Shown: piece by piece, positions 45,337 through 57,350 of the stretch | How positions within the stretch are numbered: position 1 is the stretch's first letter | Layout of the letters: each line of letters begins with the position of its first letter | Assembly (NCBI GenBank): GCA_015847255.1 | Contig: JADLZK010009379.1 | Location: 1 to 64,000 of the forward strand | Length of the DNA stretch: 64,000 nucleotides | From: Hyparrhenia diplandra | Taxonomy: Eukaryota; Streptophyta; Magnoliopsida; Poales; Poaceae | Reading direction: 5' to 3' | Notes under the pieces: model-generated | What the model saw: only the letters and a program-made list of their open reading frames with translations | Databases searched by the model: none | What the model was told of the DNA's origin: nothing | Position numbers and translations under genes: made by a program

Positions 45337-46569
45337 AGCCCGGAATAATAAACGCAAACTCAGCAGGGTTTATCGTGAACTAGTAGTACAAATTCCTGTG
45401 GCGCTGCCACACCGTGACTTCAAAGCATGCTGCATGCCATGTTCATGTTCATTGTTGCTAGCGTTTCGAACGTGGCCTTAATCGTCTACTCAAGAACGCG
45501 CGATATAAAAGTTTAAGTACTTTTTTATCATCAACATGATTATATTATTTAAGTACTGACAATCGTATGCCATTGTGTTTCAAATTCAAATGCACTACCG
45601 AAATATAATAAAAATAAAAATCGAGCAAACTGCACTATAGAATGGGCGTAGTAGTTATAGACCTACAGAAATTCAACGGCCAAGGCTCAATGGCAGGACA
45701 ATGTCATTGCCTAGCCAATAAGAGTTTTGAGCATATATATAGTCTATTTAATTTAATTACTAAAATTTTGTGAATAGATATATAATTTTAATGGCTCAGT
45801 CTATTTATTTGTTGATATTTTTTTGCTAATTTTAATATATTTCTATACAATTTTTTTTTGCGAAAAGTTTGGGAGCTCTCGCACATGTTTTCTTCGCCAC
45901 AAAAGATAGCATGTTATTATCCACCAAACTATACGCGCTACATGTAGATTATGATACCAATGCTACCCTTTGTCAAGGGTAGCCATTCGAGAAAGAGGCT
46001 AATTCCACCTTATCGAATCAAAGGAACAAGTTCATGGCGGTGGGCGGTTGGTACTCCAATGGCGTGCCTAACAAGAAACCCAATAATTCATCCATGCGAA
46101 CAATAGCTTCGGTTTCATCAACATTTCAGGAAGATGGTATGCATCAGCACTTTTGACTTTCTTGCCAACACTTTAGGGCCAAGCGACCCTTGATTGGCAT
46201 CTTCGACTTCACCCTCATTACTATTTGGAGCAAAATGATCGCCATCGCAATCGCCATCTTCAAAAGAATTGCACAAGCGCCGGACAAAGAGGGGCTAGAG
46301 TAGAGCACATTGGACATGCATTTCTATTGAAGACCGAGCCTTGCTTGGCTTTGAATGAATGATTGAAGACATGCCACGATCGTCCACGAGCATTTTTCCA
46401 CGTCAACCGCTTTGTTTGCTTCAACCAAGGTGTGAGGAGCAAGTCATAGAGAAACCAGGTCACAGAGTTGCAATCTGGCGCCATCGAAGGTCATGTACCA
46501 AATTTGAGCTACAATTGGGATTCCACCTTGATATACCTTCGATCGAGAACCAAATAGTTGAGGTGCAAC
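45337..46569. other. Intergenic with a LINE-like tail
   Basis: AT-rich. At 45852 the sequence TTTTTTTTTGCGAAAAGTTTGGG looks like a minus-strand LINE 3' end, with a TTTCGC motif before the tail. Its extent is unclear. Frames at 46260-46634 do not match a protein I recognise. Confidence 0.4.
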
Positions 46570-46897
46570 TGTTGGAGTTGTACTATATGTTAGTGACCCC
46601 ATTGTTATGTTTTAGACCCAATTGTACAACATAAGAGTTTCCCAAATAATGTATATGATCCATCAATAGAATTTAGTGAGATTCTTGTAAATACAAGTCA
46701 TTGGCCTTAGTCTGTACCGATTAGTGGTATTCTTGTAAATAACAACCTATCACAAGAAACAAAGGGAAAAATCTCCTCCCCTTCCTATAAAAGCGGAAGG
46801 CAGGGGAGGGAGAGTAATGGAAGCTCGATTCATTTGTCTCTCCTCCCTATAATTTAAGTCAATGTTTTAAGTCACTTTTCTAATATATACATCAACA
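46570..46897 (+). repeat. Possible small LTR
   Basis: Begins TGTTGGAGTTGTACTA and ends ATACATCAACA, an LTR-like TG...CA form. It has a TATA box CCTATAAAAGCGG at about 46786-46798 and a leader ending in ATTTGTCTCTCC. No matching 5-bp target duplication or second copy is present, so it is a tentative solo or decayed Copia-type LTR. Confidence 0.4.
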
Positions 46898-48180
46898 TCT
46901 GTAAGCATCACATCAATTGCTTATCAACATAGCCTCACAGTGAAATTAGTTTGGTTATGTGCATATGCTCACATACTCTATAGCATATTTGACATCTTCT
47001 TTGTGACAACCATTTCCTACTCTACTAGATTTGATATATATTCTTGTGACTATTTTTCTCTGTAAATTATTAGCAAAATAACTCGCATATGGAATATAAC
47101 ATACCCTTTGTGACAACCATTTTCTACATTTGTTAAATATATCTAACATATCCTTTGTGACAAAATTTTCCAAATTGATTGATTTATTTTTGCGAGGATA
47201 CATTTATTGAATATATCTAACAAGTAATAATATATCCTCCAGTTCTAGAGTAATCATGTCGCACCTCTACCAAATCTTTTCATACTAAGAGTGTGTCTTG
47301 AATATTCACCCCTTTGGAGATTTTGGAGTTGATGGATCTTCTCGTCCATATGCCCTTGCCTCAAACATTTTACTCTTATCGTAGGTCGCCATTGTATGGT
47401 CATAGATTAACCATAAATCAACTATAAATTTTTATATTGTAATCTAAGTTTTTAATCAATGCATGGTTTGTTTCACAAAGAGTCGACAAGTCCCACAAAG
47501 ATGAGGAGTTTATGCATTTTGGATTAGAAGTATTTTCGAAGAATTTAAAGTAGTCTGCATCGAAACATTTTGGAGGTCCCTCCTAGAGTACATTTCTTTT
47601 TGTAGTTACTTATTAAGAATAAGGTCGACTAGGGACAGATTGAGCATTAGAGTTAAATTAGATTACTTATTACGCTCTCGAGGAGGGAATATGTTCAACA
47701 TTTGTCTCTTGAATGTGTAGTAGCTAAACAAACGTAGGTGTGTTTTTACGAAGTTTTGTGAGAGAAGTAGGTTCGACTTTGTTTCAATAGACCAAATGTG
47801 GCTAAGTAACAAGAAGTTTTACGGTTGTGTTGTAGCTCTGTGGAGGCTATACAAAGTAAGATGCACAGTTTGTATGTTGGGAATACCTTGGCTAGGTGTG
47901 AAAATCGATCATGGGGATGACTGTCATGGTCCAAGATTGGGAGGTACTATGTCCCCGGGACAGAAGAGCAGAGTTTGCTCACAAAGTGAGCAAGTTGAAG
48001 AATATCGCCACAAGACCAGCAAGAATCTCTAGTTGATACAAGTTGGTAACAAATAGAATGTATTCAGGTTTGAAAGTGGTACCCAAGAAAAGAATGTGAA
48101 ATACCATAATAAGTGAAGGCGAATCTATCTAAGCGAAGTGGCGCAAATTATGAGATGTTGGGAAGGGCCTGGATGAAGCT
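46898..48180. other. Intergenic, nothing recognised
   Basis: AT-rich. No gene or complete repeat supported. Confidence 0.45.
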
Positions 48181-48300
48181 AGAGAATCTGAAATTAATGT
48201 GATGTTGTTATCTAGTGCTCGTAATAGTTCTTTATACTTTAGAGAATACGAAATTAATGTGATGTTGTTATCTAGTGCTCGTAATAGTTCTTTATACTTG
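48181..48300. repeat. 60-bp perfect-like tandem duplication
   Basis: Two abutting 60-bp copies, each with GAAATTAATGTGATGTTG followed by TCTAGTGCTCGTAATAG, differing by only a few bases. A second short duplication (unit GTATCCCACCCAAG) follows at about 48366-48410. Confidence 0.85.
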
Positions 48301-48566
48301 AGTTTTTACTGCTTTTCGTTCATGACGTGTGTCAGCGTTTGAGATTAAATTTGGATGGAAGGGTGTATCCCACCCAAGCTGTAATAAAGTATCCCACCCA
48401 AGCGCTGTAATAACTGAATTCGTTATGTCTTTGGTAATATACTCAAGGTAGGGGCATCTGCTCTAAAATTCTTAAAAAAGAAACACTTTGGAGGAACTTA
48501 TTTTGGACTAGTTTAGAGGAGGGCTAATTGAGCTCAAATTTGCCTTCCATGTGCTCGCCCCAGGCA

Positions 48567-48723
48567 AGGGCGGAGCTGGGTCAGTTCCGTGCCTAGGGCT
48601 ATTCCATGGGCCAAATACTTAAGCAGCGTTGTGCCCCTTTGCTACAGTTATCTACAATGTGGAAAAATTCGGCATACGCCTAGGGCCATGGCCCAAGTGG
48701 CCCTAGGCCCATGTCCGCCACTA
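48567..48723. mobile_element. 157-bp MITE with 10-bp target duplication
   Basis: The sequence between two copies of GCCCCAGGCA (48557-48566 and 48724-48733) begins AGGGCGGAGCTGGG and ends ATGTCCGCCACTA, giving partial inverted ends around GGCGGA. A 9-10 bp duplication suggests a Mutator-type origin. Confidence 0.6.
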
Positions 48724-48733
48724 GCCCCAGGCA

Positions 48734-50435
48734 CAAGGTGCTGATGTTTGTATGCTACTCCTGGACTGTCTGCGTGCGTGCCACAACGGAGTGTAAGTTT
48801 CAACTACAAGAGTTTCGGATCGTGAGATTCAACTATTTGACAACAGTTTCTAAGATAACTGCCTCGGTTGATTGTAAAATTCAACTGTTTAAAATCGAGT
48901 TTCTAGGATAACTGTCTGCACGTGTCGTTGATTGTATATGTTTGTGGACGCAACGACCGTTAATTGTCGACTGGAGGGGGGTGTTAATAGGGGAAGGGGG
49001 TTTTTTAGGTGCAATTGTCAAGTAGAACCCGAGGCCGTGGCCATGGAGTGGCTTCCTTTCTTATTTTCCCGCGCGGCCCATACAGAAACAGATCCAGGCG
49101 GGAACATAGCCAATGTCCTGCCGCTCGGTCCAGAATGGTATGGGCTTTACAGAGGCGAGTTCCAATACACAACCGCCTGCTCCTACAATACCAGCCTGTT
49201 TGTGACTGCATAAACACTGCGTGTCTGTCTAGGCAGCCACAGCCACAGGCAGTGGTATCGTCCGTCAGGAGAGGACTAGCAAGGTCCCCGACGGCCACCG
49301 GCCAGGGCGCGAGACCACGCCGGCGGTCACGTGACGGGGGACAGACACTGAGGCAGGTTATCGTGGTGGTAGCGCAGATATGGCGTCCGTACTATACGGT
49401 GGTGGACTCTTACAGAGGCGCAGCAAGGAGCTCAGCGTCAGCGGGAGAAGGAAGCGGACAGGACAGGCCCAGCGCTGCGGTCTCGTCTCATGTGCCTCGG
49501 CGTGCACTGGGCCGACGAGGCCCATTCGGCGGCAGGATCAGGGCCGCTGGGCTGCATCCATGCCGCAGGCCTGGCCTGCTGACAGTCCCAGCCTGACGTG
49601 TGAACCGATGCACATCCGCCACCGGCTGTACGCCGTGCACCAAAGGCAGCGAGCGGTGCGCACGCCACGCGCGAGTGCATCGGTTGACTCAAGGGCGATG
49701 GCGAGTTGGCGACAGGAGACGAGGGCCTCGAGACGGGCGTCGACGTCCTCCACTGCCACCCGGGCGGCGCGGCGCGCCGAGGAGCGGAGGAGACGCGGGT
49801 CGTGACGTTCACGCAGTCACGTGAGCGAGACGACAGCGCAAGTGGCGGGTGGGGGGCGCGCGCACGCGGCTGCGGCGCGGGCGGCGGACGTGTCGGCGTT
49901 AGGGGAGGCGACGAGGCGGGCCGCGGCTGGCCAGTGGGCACGGCGGCAGGACAGGAGCAGCTTTCATTAAATAAATGGCGTCGGGGCTCGGGGCGAGGCC
50001 TGGCTGCCTCTGCCAGTTCTGGCACTGGCGCCGCCTGTGTGCCTGCGGCGGTGGGCACTGCTCGCGCCAGGGTTTAGTTATTGTGGTCGTTGTCCGGCTG
50101 CGGCGTGGAGGATGCCTGTCCGTCCCCTGGCCCCCGTCCGTCTTTCCTTCCACTTGCGCTGCCCGCACGGGGCTCGATGCGCTGCGCTGCTCCTCGGAAA
50201 CCGCAGCACCCAAAAGAGACGCTTCTCCCGTCTCGTCCCTGTGCCCGCGCAGACGCGGCTGCGTGCCGCACCCGCATCAACCACTGCCCTGCACGCCTCC
50301 CCGTCCGGGCTCTGTGGCGCGCCGAAAGCTTTGCTTCTTTCTTTCCCCGTGCCGGGGTTGGGCCACTGCGTTGGACGCCATTTCTCTTCACACCCGCCGG
50401 CGCCGGCGCCGGCCACCGTACTAGTGAGGCTCTGT
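48734..50435. other. GC-rich intergenic region, no gene supported
   Basis: From about 49220 to 50430 the DNA is very GC-rich, with long overlapping frames on both strands. Their products are Arg/Pro/Ala-rich and match no family I know. It could include a promoter or CpG-rich leader of an unseen gene, but I cannot support a CDS. Confidence 0.5.
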
Positions 50436-50781
50436 GTGCCAGAGATTGAAAGCGCTACTGCGCGTGTCAGCTCTATTTTAATTTACAGTACTAGTTTCAA
50501 CATTTTCTATTTCCAAATAAATTTGTGATTGAAATAGATTGACTAAGTATGTTTAATGATACTAATTATATATTATAAATATTACTATTATCATAAGATC
50601 ATCAGATAATAAGAACGGCACTTATTGAGGGACTGAAAGAGCACTTACTACTGCTTTATATCAAAAAAATACTGTCAAACATACAAATTTCTTTTTATCG
50701 GTGATAGTACCCAACTCAAATAAGCTAACCAAATTTTAAAAAGCAAATGAACTGTCTTTCTAGAGTTATTATTAGTACTAT

Positions 50782-50815
<34 letters not shown>

Positions 50816-52224
50816 GAAAACTATCATTGACAGATTGAAGATAGCAGCTCAGCTAGATCCTTTGTGATGGCCGTCCGACTGATAGCAAATACTCATGAGT
50901 ATTGTACTAATGATTATTACTAGATTTTATGCATCCTGTCCCACGAATGCGCATGTTTGGGGGTATGGCCAGTTGGCCACTCATGATTTTCGCGTGTTAC
51001 ATCATCGGCCTGCCTGCACCCGTGCATGAAAATTGCGACCGGGTGCACTACTTATAGTGCCCTCGAAGCAAAGGATCCGATGATGCCCCATACCCACACG
51101 TACTACAAGGAGAAGAAGGTTCAGCCTTGAGTGGATGGACGCATGACAATGACATGATGCACATGCATGCACTGCACCCAATAATTGCCCCTCCATCCAT
51201 CTGTCCAGCGACTTCTTCGTCTCCCCTGTGTCCGTGTCGTACTAGGCTACTCCTACACTGCTGCGCTTCTCGGAGCTGGACTAGTGAGTGTGAGTGAGTA
51301 GGCAGTCGGGTGTCGTGGTCTGGTGGCGAGCCGCACCGCACCGAGCTCGTAGGAAAAGGCACTCGGTTGGGTTGGGTTCACGTTCACCTTTTCTTCCCGC
51401 GGGCGGTACCTGTGACGCTGTGACGTGCCAGAGATTGACGGCGCTACTGCGCGTGTCAGATCTATTTTTATTTTGACTTATAAATATTACTATATTCTTA
51501 TATATATATTTGGATCATCGAAAAGAAAGAACGACACGGACTTACTACTACTATATCAAAAATTATCAAACATACAATTATCCTTTTATCGGTGGTATTA
51601 GTACCCAACTCAAATAAACTAACCAAATTTTAAAAAGCAAATGAACTGTCTTTCTAGAGTTATTATTAGTACTATCATTGACAGATTGAACATAGCAGCT
51701 CAGCTAGATCCTTTGTGATGGCCGTCCGACCGATAACAAATACTGAACTAATGATTATTAGATTGATGTATCCTGTCCCACGAATGCGCAAGTTGGCCAC
51801 TCATGATTTTCGCGTGTTACATCATCCGCCTGCCTGCACCCGTGCATGAAAATTGCGACCGGCGGGGGCACTACTTACAGTGCCCTCGAAGCAAAGGATC
51901 CGACGATGCCCCATACCGATACATACTCCAAGGAGAAGAAGGTTCAGTGCTTCAGCCTTGAGTGGATGGACGCATGACAATGACATGATGCACATGCATG
52001 CACTGCACTGCAACCAATAATTGTCCCTCCATCCATCTGTCCAGCAACTTCTTCGTCTCGCTGTGTCCGTGTCCTACTCCAACAGTAGTACACTGCTGCG
52101 CTTCTCTTCTCGGAGCTGGACTAGTGAGTGAGTAGGCAGTCCGGTGTCGTGGTCTCGTGGCGAGCCGCACCGAGCTCGTAAGAAAAGGCCCTCGGTTGGG
52201 TTGGGTTCACGTTCACCTTTTGTT
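50436..52224. repeat. Direct tandem duplication (about 989 bp and 800 bp)
   Basis: Unit 1 (50436-51424) and unit 2 (51425-52224) both start GTGCCAGAGATTGA and run in the same order to GGTTGGGTTCACGTTCACC. Unit 2 lacks several blocks present in unit 1, including the poly(T) insertion. Neither copy encodes a recognisable protein. Confidence 0.85.
50785..50819 (-). mobile_element. 35-bp poly(T)-GCGAAA insertion with target duplication
   Basis: A run of 29 T plus GCGAAA sits between two copies of ACTATCAT (50777-50784 and 50820-50827). The paralogous site in the second duplication unit (about 51671-51680) reads straight through with a single ACTATCAT, which shows the empty site. It is an extreme 5'-truncated LINE whose end resembles the tail at 45852. 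Confidence 0.8.
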
Positions 52225-53280
52225 GCAGGTGAGGCCGTCTTTCCTTCTTCCCTTTTTTGTCTTGTCACCACTCACGGGCTCACGGCCGCCGGCTCGGCCT
52301 CGGCTCCACCACTTGCGAGACACTTTGCGGCATGTACAGCAGCAGCAATCTACTAGTATGCCCGGTCGATCCGTGCCATCATTTGCTGTAACCACCCAGC
52401 AAATTGCAAATCTTGGCATACTGCACCCACCAGCACAATCTATAGGATGCAGTCTGCTCCTGCATCCATGCATGCCGACGAAGGCAGGCCTGTCTGTCTG
52501 AATACCATGCATCGGAACACTCCGTACATGGAGTACTCTTGAGCACCGGCTGTCATCGGATGGCATGCGGAGAAGACGAAGATGAATGAATGCGCCTCGT
52601 TCGTCGAAACGGGCAAGTCGTCACATGCAGCCACGAAACGAAAGAGCGCGCACTGCCCTGGCCTTGCCTGACCGACGCCCTGACGACCTCGAGAGAGCAA
52701 GACGATGCCATCCATCCGGACATGGACAGCACTTGCTTTCCCCTCATCTCGAACACCTTTCCCCGGCCGCGCCATCCGGATCGGCGACACTTGGACGCCT
52801 TCATCGGACCCGTCGCCAAGAGCGGCTGGCAGCACCTGCGCCGCTGCACGCCGGCCGGAGAGGATGGGCTCGCCGCTCGTCACGGCGCGCCAATTTGCCC
52901 GTTAATTTACTGCCGACCCGTCGGAGTCGTGGACCATTGTTAATTTTTGTTCTTATACTAGTACTTGTGGTATGATGGTAATAATAATTGTAATGGGCCA
53001 GGCAGCCTGTCAGTCCGACAGGACGCTAATGACCTCTCTGTCTCTTTCGGCCCAGATTATTAGGGACCAATGAGCAGTGGAATGACGGGAGTATACATAA
53101 ATATCAGTTTCCAACACAAGAGAAGATGAAGAGATACTACCCCTTTGGGTCTACTCCTCCTTCGTACACCAGCTGTATGGTACTAGTGTGTAGTACACCG
53201 TACGGAGTATACAAAACATCCCACGAGTGCGTCCGAACTGCCACTCCCAGACTCAGAAACAGCAACAATTCTAATACTTA
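52225..53280. other. Intergenic, no gene supported
   Basis: GC-mixed sequence. Frames at 52440-52975 occur on both strands and match no known protein. Confidence 0.45.
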
Positions 53281-53515
53281 CTCCGTTCCACAATACTTGC
53301 AATTCTTTGACTCATATAAACTGTGTTTTATTCGCCGTCTTATTCAAATTTTTTATGTAATTATAAAACAAACAAAACATCATTACAATATCTTTAGTGA
53401 TGTAATAAGTAATAACAAAAGTGATACGTAATATTTATTAAAAAAAGTTGAATAAGAAAAGAGGTCAAACACGGTTTATATGAGTCAAAAAATCAAGTAT
53501 TGTGAAACGAAGGAG
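53281..53515. mobile_element. Stowaway-like MITE
   Basis: 235 bp. The ends are CTCCGTTCCACAATACTTG and the inverted CAAGTATTGTGAAACGAAGGAG, flanked by TA. It is the same family as the element at 58969, sharing the inner GTCTTATTCAAA segment. Confidence 0.85.
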
Positions 53516-53720
53516 TACTACTACTACAGAGCGCACTGGTTTGCCCGGTGCCTGGCAGACAGTTATCGATGCTTCAGATGTCGAATGCCGTGCTCTTGAA
53601 ACATTGCGCTTCCATTTGCTGAGCATCACGTGCTTCTCTAGCACGGGGTCGCGGACTTTGCTGCTAGGCGTTTACTGGGTCGCGGCACCAGTTCGCGATC
53701 AACTTTGCTGACGCGACGCG

Positions 53721-55851
53721 TGAAGGACCGAAACGGCGACCAGAGGGGGTGAATGGGGCGCCGATTTTCCTTTTTGATTTTGGGTCATCGGCTCAACCTC
53801 CGGCCTCAAAAGCGATCTCACAAAGATACGAATGATACATATGCTAACTGGTAGCAAAAATATCAAACGCGAAGTGATAGTCTCAATGAATCGAACGCAA
53901 CAGGACGGATCGTAATTCGGAGCTCAAATGAATAAGTCCAAAGGAAACAACACGACACGAATATTAGAGCTCAGCTGGGCAATGAACTGGGCGCACAGCG
54001 CCTGCTGCTGTTCGGCAGCTGATCAGACCAGATGGTCAAGCAGCCAAGCAGATCAGAGACATAGACACGAGTGCTGCTCAGATCGATTCAGAGAAGCACG
54101 CAGCAAGAAAGACCGAACTGACAACAAACCATTTCCATTTGTGAGTACTAGTAGTCCATACAAAACAAAGTGAATTAATAAGAATCCAAAAAGATTAAAC
54201 AAGGATTGCTTTTGGAAACTCACGGAAACAAGCCAAAGAGCTTCTGACCAAATAAAAATAGCACACGCGCTAGCACTACCTGATGCTCACGTACATCAAC
54301 TTGAACTCAATCTGTAGCACACACAAGGAACAAGATGGCCTGAAGCACGCAAGCAGGGGATGCACTGCTTGTGTTCCTGGAACTGCGCACGGAAGAGAGA
54401 AAACAGGGCCGGATCTATACTGAACCAGAAACAAATCGAAGAAGCACCTGGTGGGTCTGCTCACGTGGTGCTGAAATCGACGAACTGAACCTGACGAGAA
54501 GCTGCTCCAAGCTGTCAGACCCACGGTCGAGCACCTGCTAGACGATGGTGATTGTTGGTCGCTGATCTGCATGAGAAAAACGGTGGCTTACTGCCTGTGT
54601 TGCTGAACCAGCAAGGAGCCCGCCTGCCTCTGTCCTGGCGCCTGCTCGCGGCCAGGGGAACCGCTCGAGCTGGCACCTCTCGTGGCTGTGCACGAGGCCG
54701 CCCTCCGGCTTGCTGCTGGTGCCGAACAGGAACACGGTCGGGGCCGCTGCTCCCCCGCGAGCCCCTGCCTCCTCCGATGACTCGCCGTAGCAGGGTACGA
54801 TGAAGAGCGTGTGCGCCTGGGAGAGCCGAGCGTGGCCGAGCCGCTGCTGTTCTGTTGCCTGCACAAAAATACAGAACACAAGATCCAAGCACAAGATCCA
54901 AATCTTTCAACAAAAATCACAACAAGGAGCAAGAGATTGATCCAAAACGCCCGGAGACGACAGGGGAGGATTTGGGGCTCCCTTCCCCAACGAAAATCAC
55001 CCAAAAGTCACCAATTTGATGTTCTTGGACCTCTAAACAAGAACCCTAAAATTGGGGAAAAATAAAAACGAAAATGGAAGAGGCAAAGAGGGGAGGATGG
55101 CTGCCATCCTCTATATATGGTCCTTATTTCTCATCCCTATTTTGCCCTCCGATACATATGAGCCAAACCACTAACCCTAGGGCTATTTTGGTCGCGCTAC
55201 GGATATTTTTCGATCCGGACGGCCACGCGCCTCCTCATCTGCAGCCTTGCTCCACGCAATCTCCCAGATGCCGCCGCGTGCCGCCCTTCCGTCCCACGGG
55301 CGCCCGGGTTTTGAGGCCCAAACCCGTGAAACCCGCCGATGGTTTTGAGGCCCAAACCACCAAACCCGCACCCGTGGTTTTGAGGACAAACCACCAAACC
55401 TCCTCGACGCGTGTCATCGCCGTCTTGACGCCCTCGTCGCCAAGTCATCCGAGCTCCCCGCTCACGCCGCACACACTCGCCGTCTTGACCCGATCGACAC
55501 GGTCTGCGTTCGTTCTCTTGCATCCGTCGATGTCCCGGATGTCAGCCACCATGGCTAGCCGCCCGACGATCCGGTCCCTCGGTCCAAGCCTCACGTCCGT
55601 CCTTCACCTCCGCGGTCCGTCGGCCCGCACGCCCTCCTTGGCCCCTTCACCTGCCAAATCGTCCTACCATCTCCGAGCTCCACACCGCACAACACGAACC
55701 AAGAGATACGTCTTCCGACACGCCTCCGTGTGCCGTGAACATAGCGAAGCAAAAAGATAAAAGAAAATAGAAGGAAAAATGTTGATTGTTGACAATCACT
55801 CAATCACAATGGCAAAAACACATGTGACCCTAAATCAACCATGTGTTCGCA
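53721..55851 (-). mobile_element. Solo LTR related to the 22714-32126 element
   Basis: Starts TGAAGGACCGAAACGGCG and ends ATGTGTTCGCA, as the LTRs of the gag-only element do. It is flanked by its own 5-bp duplication ACGCG (53716-53720 and 55852-55856), so it is a solo LTR left by recombination between two LTRs. The two ends and the TATA region (about 55111) match closely. The middle, about 53860-54900, is diverged. It has three GGTTTTGAGG units (about 55306-55400) where the complete element has four. It marks a second subfamily. Confidence 0.92.
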
Positions 55852-55856
55852 ACGCG

Positions 55857-56404
55857 AGAGGCGCTGGGCGAGTGGATCAGAGGCACCTCGACCGGTAACC
55901 TGATGTCTCCAAAAGTCGTTAACCACACAGCTGAGCTGATGAGTGTCCCGTGACGTGGCCAATATTCCATTAGGTTAAATCTTTGCATGCACCGCCAGAG
56001 CCCTCTCCGTAGAACACACGAAAGCCCGTGGGTGGTGGACATCATAACCAGGCCGAAGAATACCGTACGGCCGACGTCAATATATGCCCAATCACAAGCC
56101 ACAATCCAAAAAGAACACGCGGCCTTTTGGCCGCCGCCTTCTTTGAAAAAAAATACAACTCTCCCAAATGAAGTGTTTCTTTGAACTCCGTTCACAATGA
56201 GAATATATATTGTGCAACAGTATGTATAGAATTCTCACAATGAGAATATATATTATGCGACAACATGTATAGAATAATAAACTACATCTCATACTACGAT
56301 GCAATCCTAGCTAAATTTTGAGCCAAACTTGCCAAAATTTGACAAAACTAGTTTACATACTACTAATATTACAACTCTTTTTCTGAATAGATGTACTATA
56401 TATA
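55857..56404. other. Intergenic with a 43-bp tandem pair
   Basis: At about 56193-56275 a 43-bp unit starting CACAATGAGAATATATATT is repeated twice. No gene is seen. Confidence 0.5.
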
Positions 56405-56665
56405 CTCACTCCATACTCAAAAAGCTTGTCGTTTAGGACAATGACACGGTCTCCAAAACACAACTTTGACCTCTTGTTATTATAAAAGTATTTATCGGAG
56501 AGTGATATATGTATATTTTTATTAAAGTATTTTTTCAAGACAAATCTATTCATATAGGTTTCACATTTGCAAACTCAACAACGTAGAAGTTATTGATGAT
56601 TTATATTTCAAATGTTTGACCCAAACCTTGTCCTAAAGCGACAAACTTTTTAGGTATGGAGGGAC
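56405..56665. mobile_element. Stowaway-like MITE
   Basis: Ends CTCACTCCATACTCAAAAAG and the inverted CTTTTTAGGTATGGAGGGAC, TA-flanked, with GCTTGTCGTTTAGGACA mirrored just inside. About 261 bp, non-coding. Confidence 0.75.
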
Positions 56666-57113
56666 TACAAAGGTAAGTTATAGAATGCCCCATCCACTGT
56701 GGACCAAGTATTCTCCATCATCAAGAAAGTCATCGATGAAGGGATTGAAGTAGGGGCTTGCAAACTTGGTTGTTTTGTGCGTGGGCACGAGACGCCTAGG
56801 ATGGATGGAATGGGGAGGCTAAGCTTAATATAATATAATATTCAGCCCTTCCAATCAAGAGCTTCAGTGAATTGTAAACAAAAAAAATGCTATCCTCCTT
56901 AATATAAGGATACACAAGCCTTTTTAGATATATATTATATAAATAAATATAACCTCTCTATAAACGAGAATTGCATTTATGCGGGCACACAAGAGTGAGA
57001 GTTAAGTCTTTCGATGTCGTCTATCTTTTACCCGTAAATTGGGTATAGCACCTTTTTTTAATACTGGTATTTTGGTAATTACCCCTAGAGCATTGTATCT
57101 CTTGAAATAATAT
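56666..57113. other. Intergenic, nothing recognised
   Basis: AT-rich and without a supported feature. Confidence 0.4.
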
Positions 57114-57350
57114 CCCCTCCATCCTAAATTGTAAGGCGGTTGTTTTTTTTTAACCCAAGTTTAACCACTTATCTTATTCAAAAAAAATGTGCGAACTTAG
57201 TCAAGTTTAAGTCATTCTTGAAAAAAGTTTTATTATAAACCAAGCCACAACAAAAAGAAGTGATATTTTGCATAATTTTTTTGAATAAGACGAGTGTACA
57301 AGTGTCGTGTCAAAAAAGTCAAATGTCTTATAATTTGTAATGGATTAAGT
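57114..57350. mobile_element. Diverged Stowaway-like MITE
   Basis: Left end CCCCTCCATCCTAAATTGTA, right side TTATAATTTGTAATGGATTA, with GTCTTATTCAAA-like inner sequence on both arms. The right end has lost the GGAGGGAG terminus. Confidence 0.5.

Noticed and set aside
49438..50058. 206-codon minus-strand frame
   Set aside because: Pro/Arg/Ala-rich with no family resemblance. Equally long frames lie opposite.
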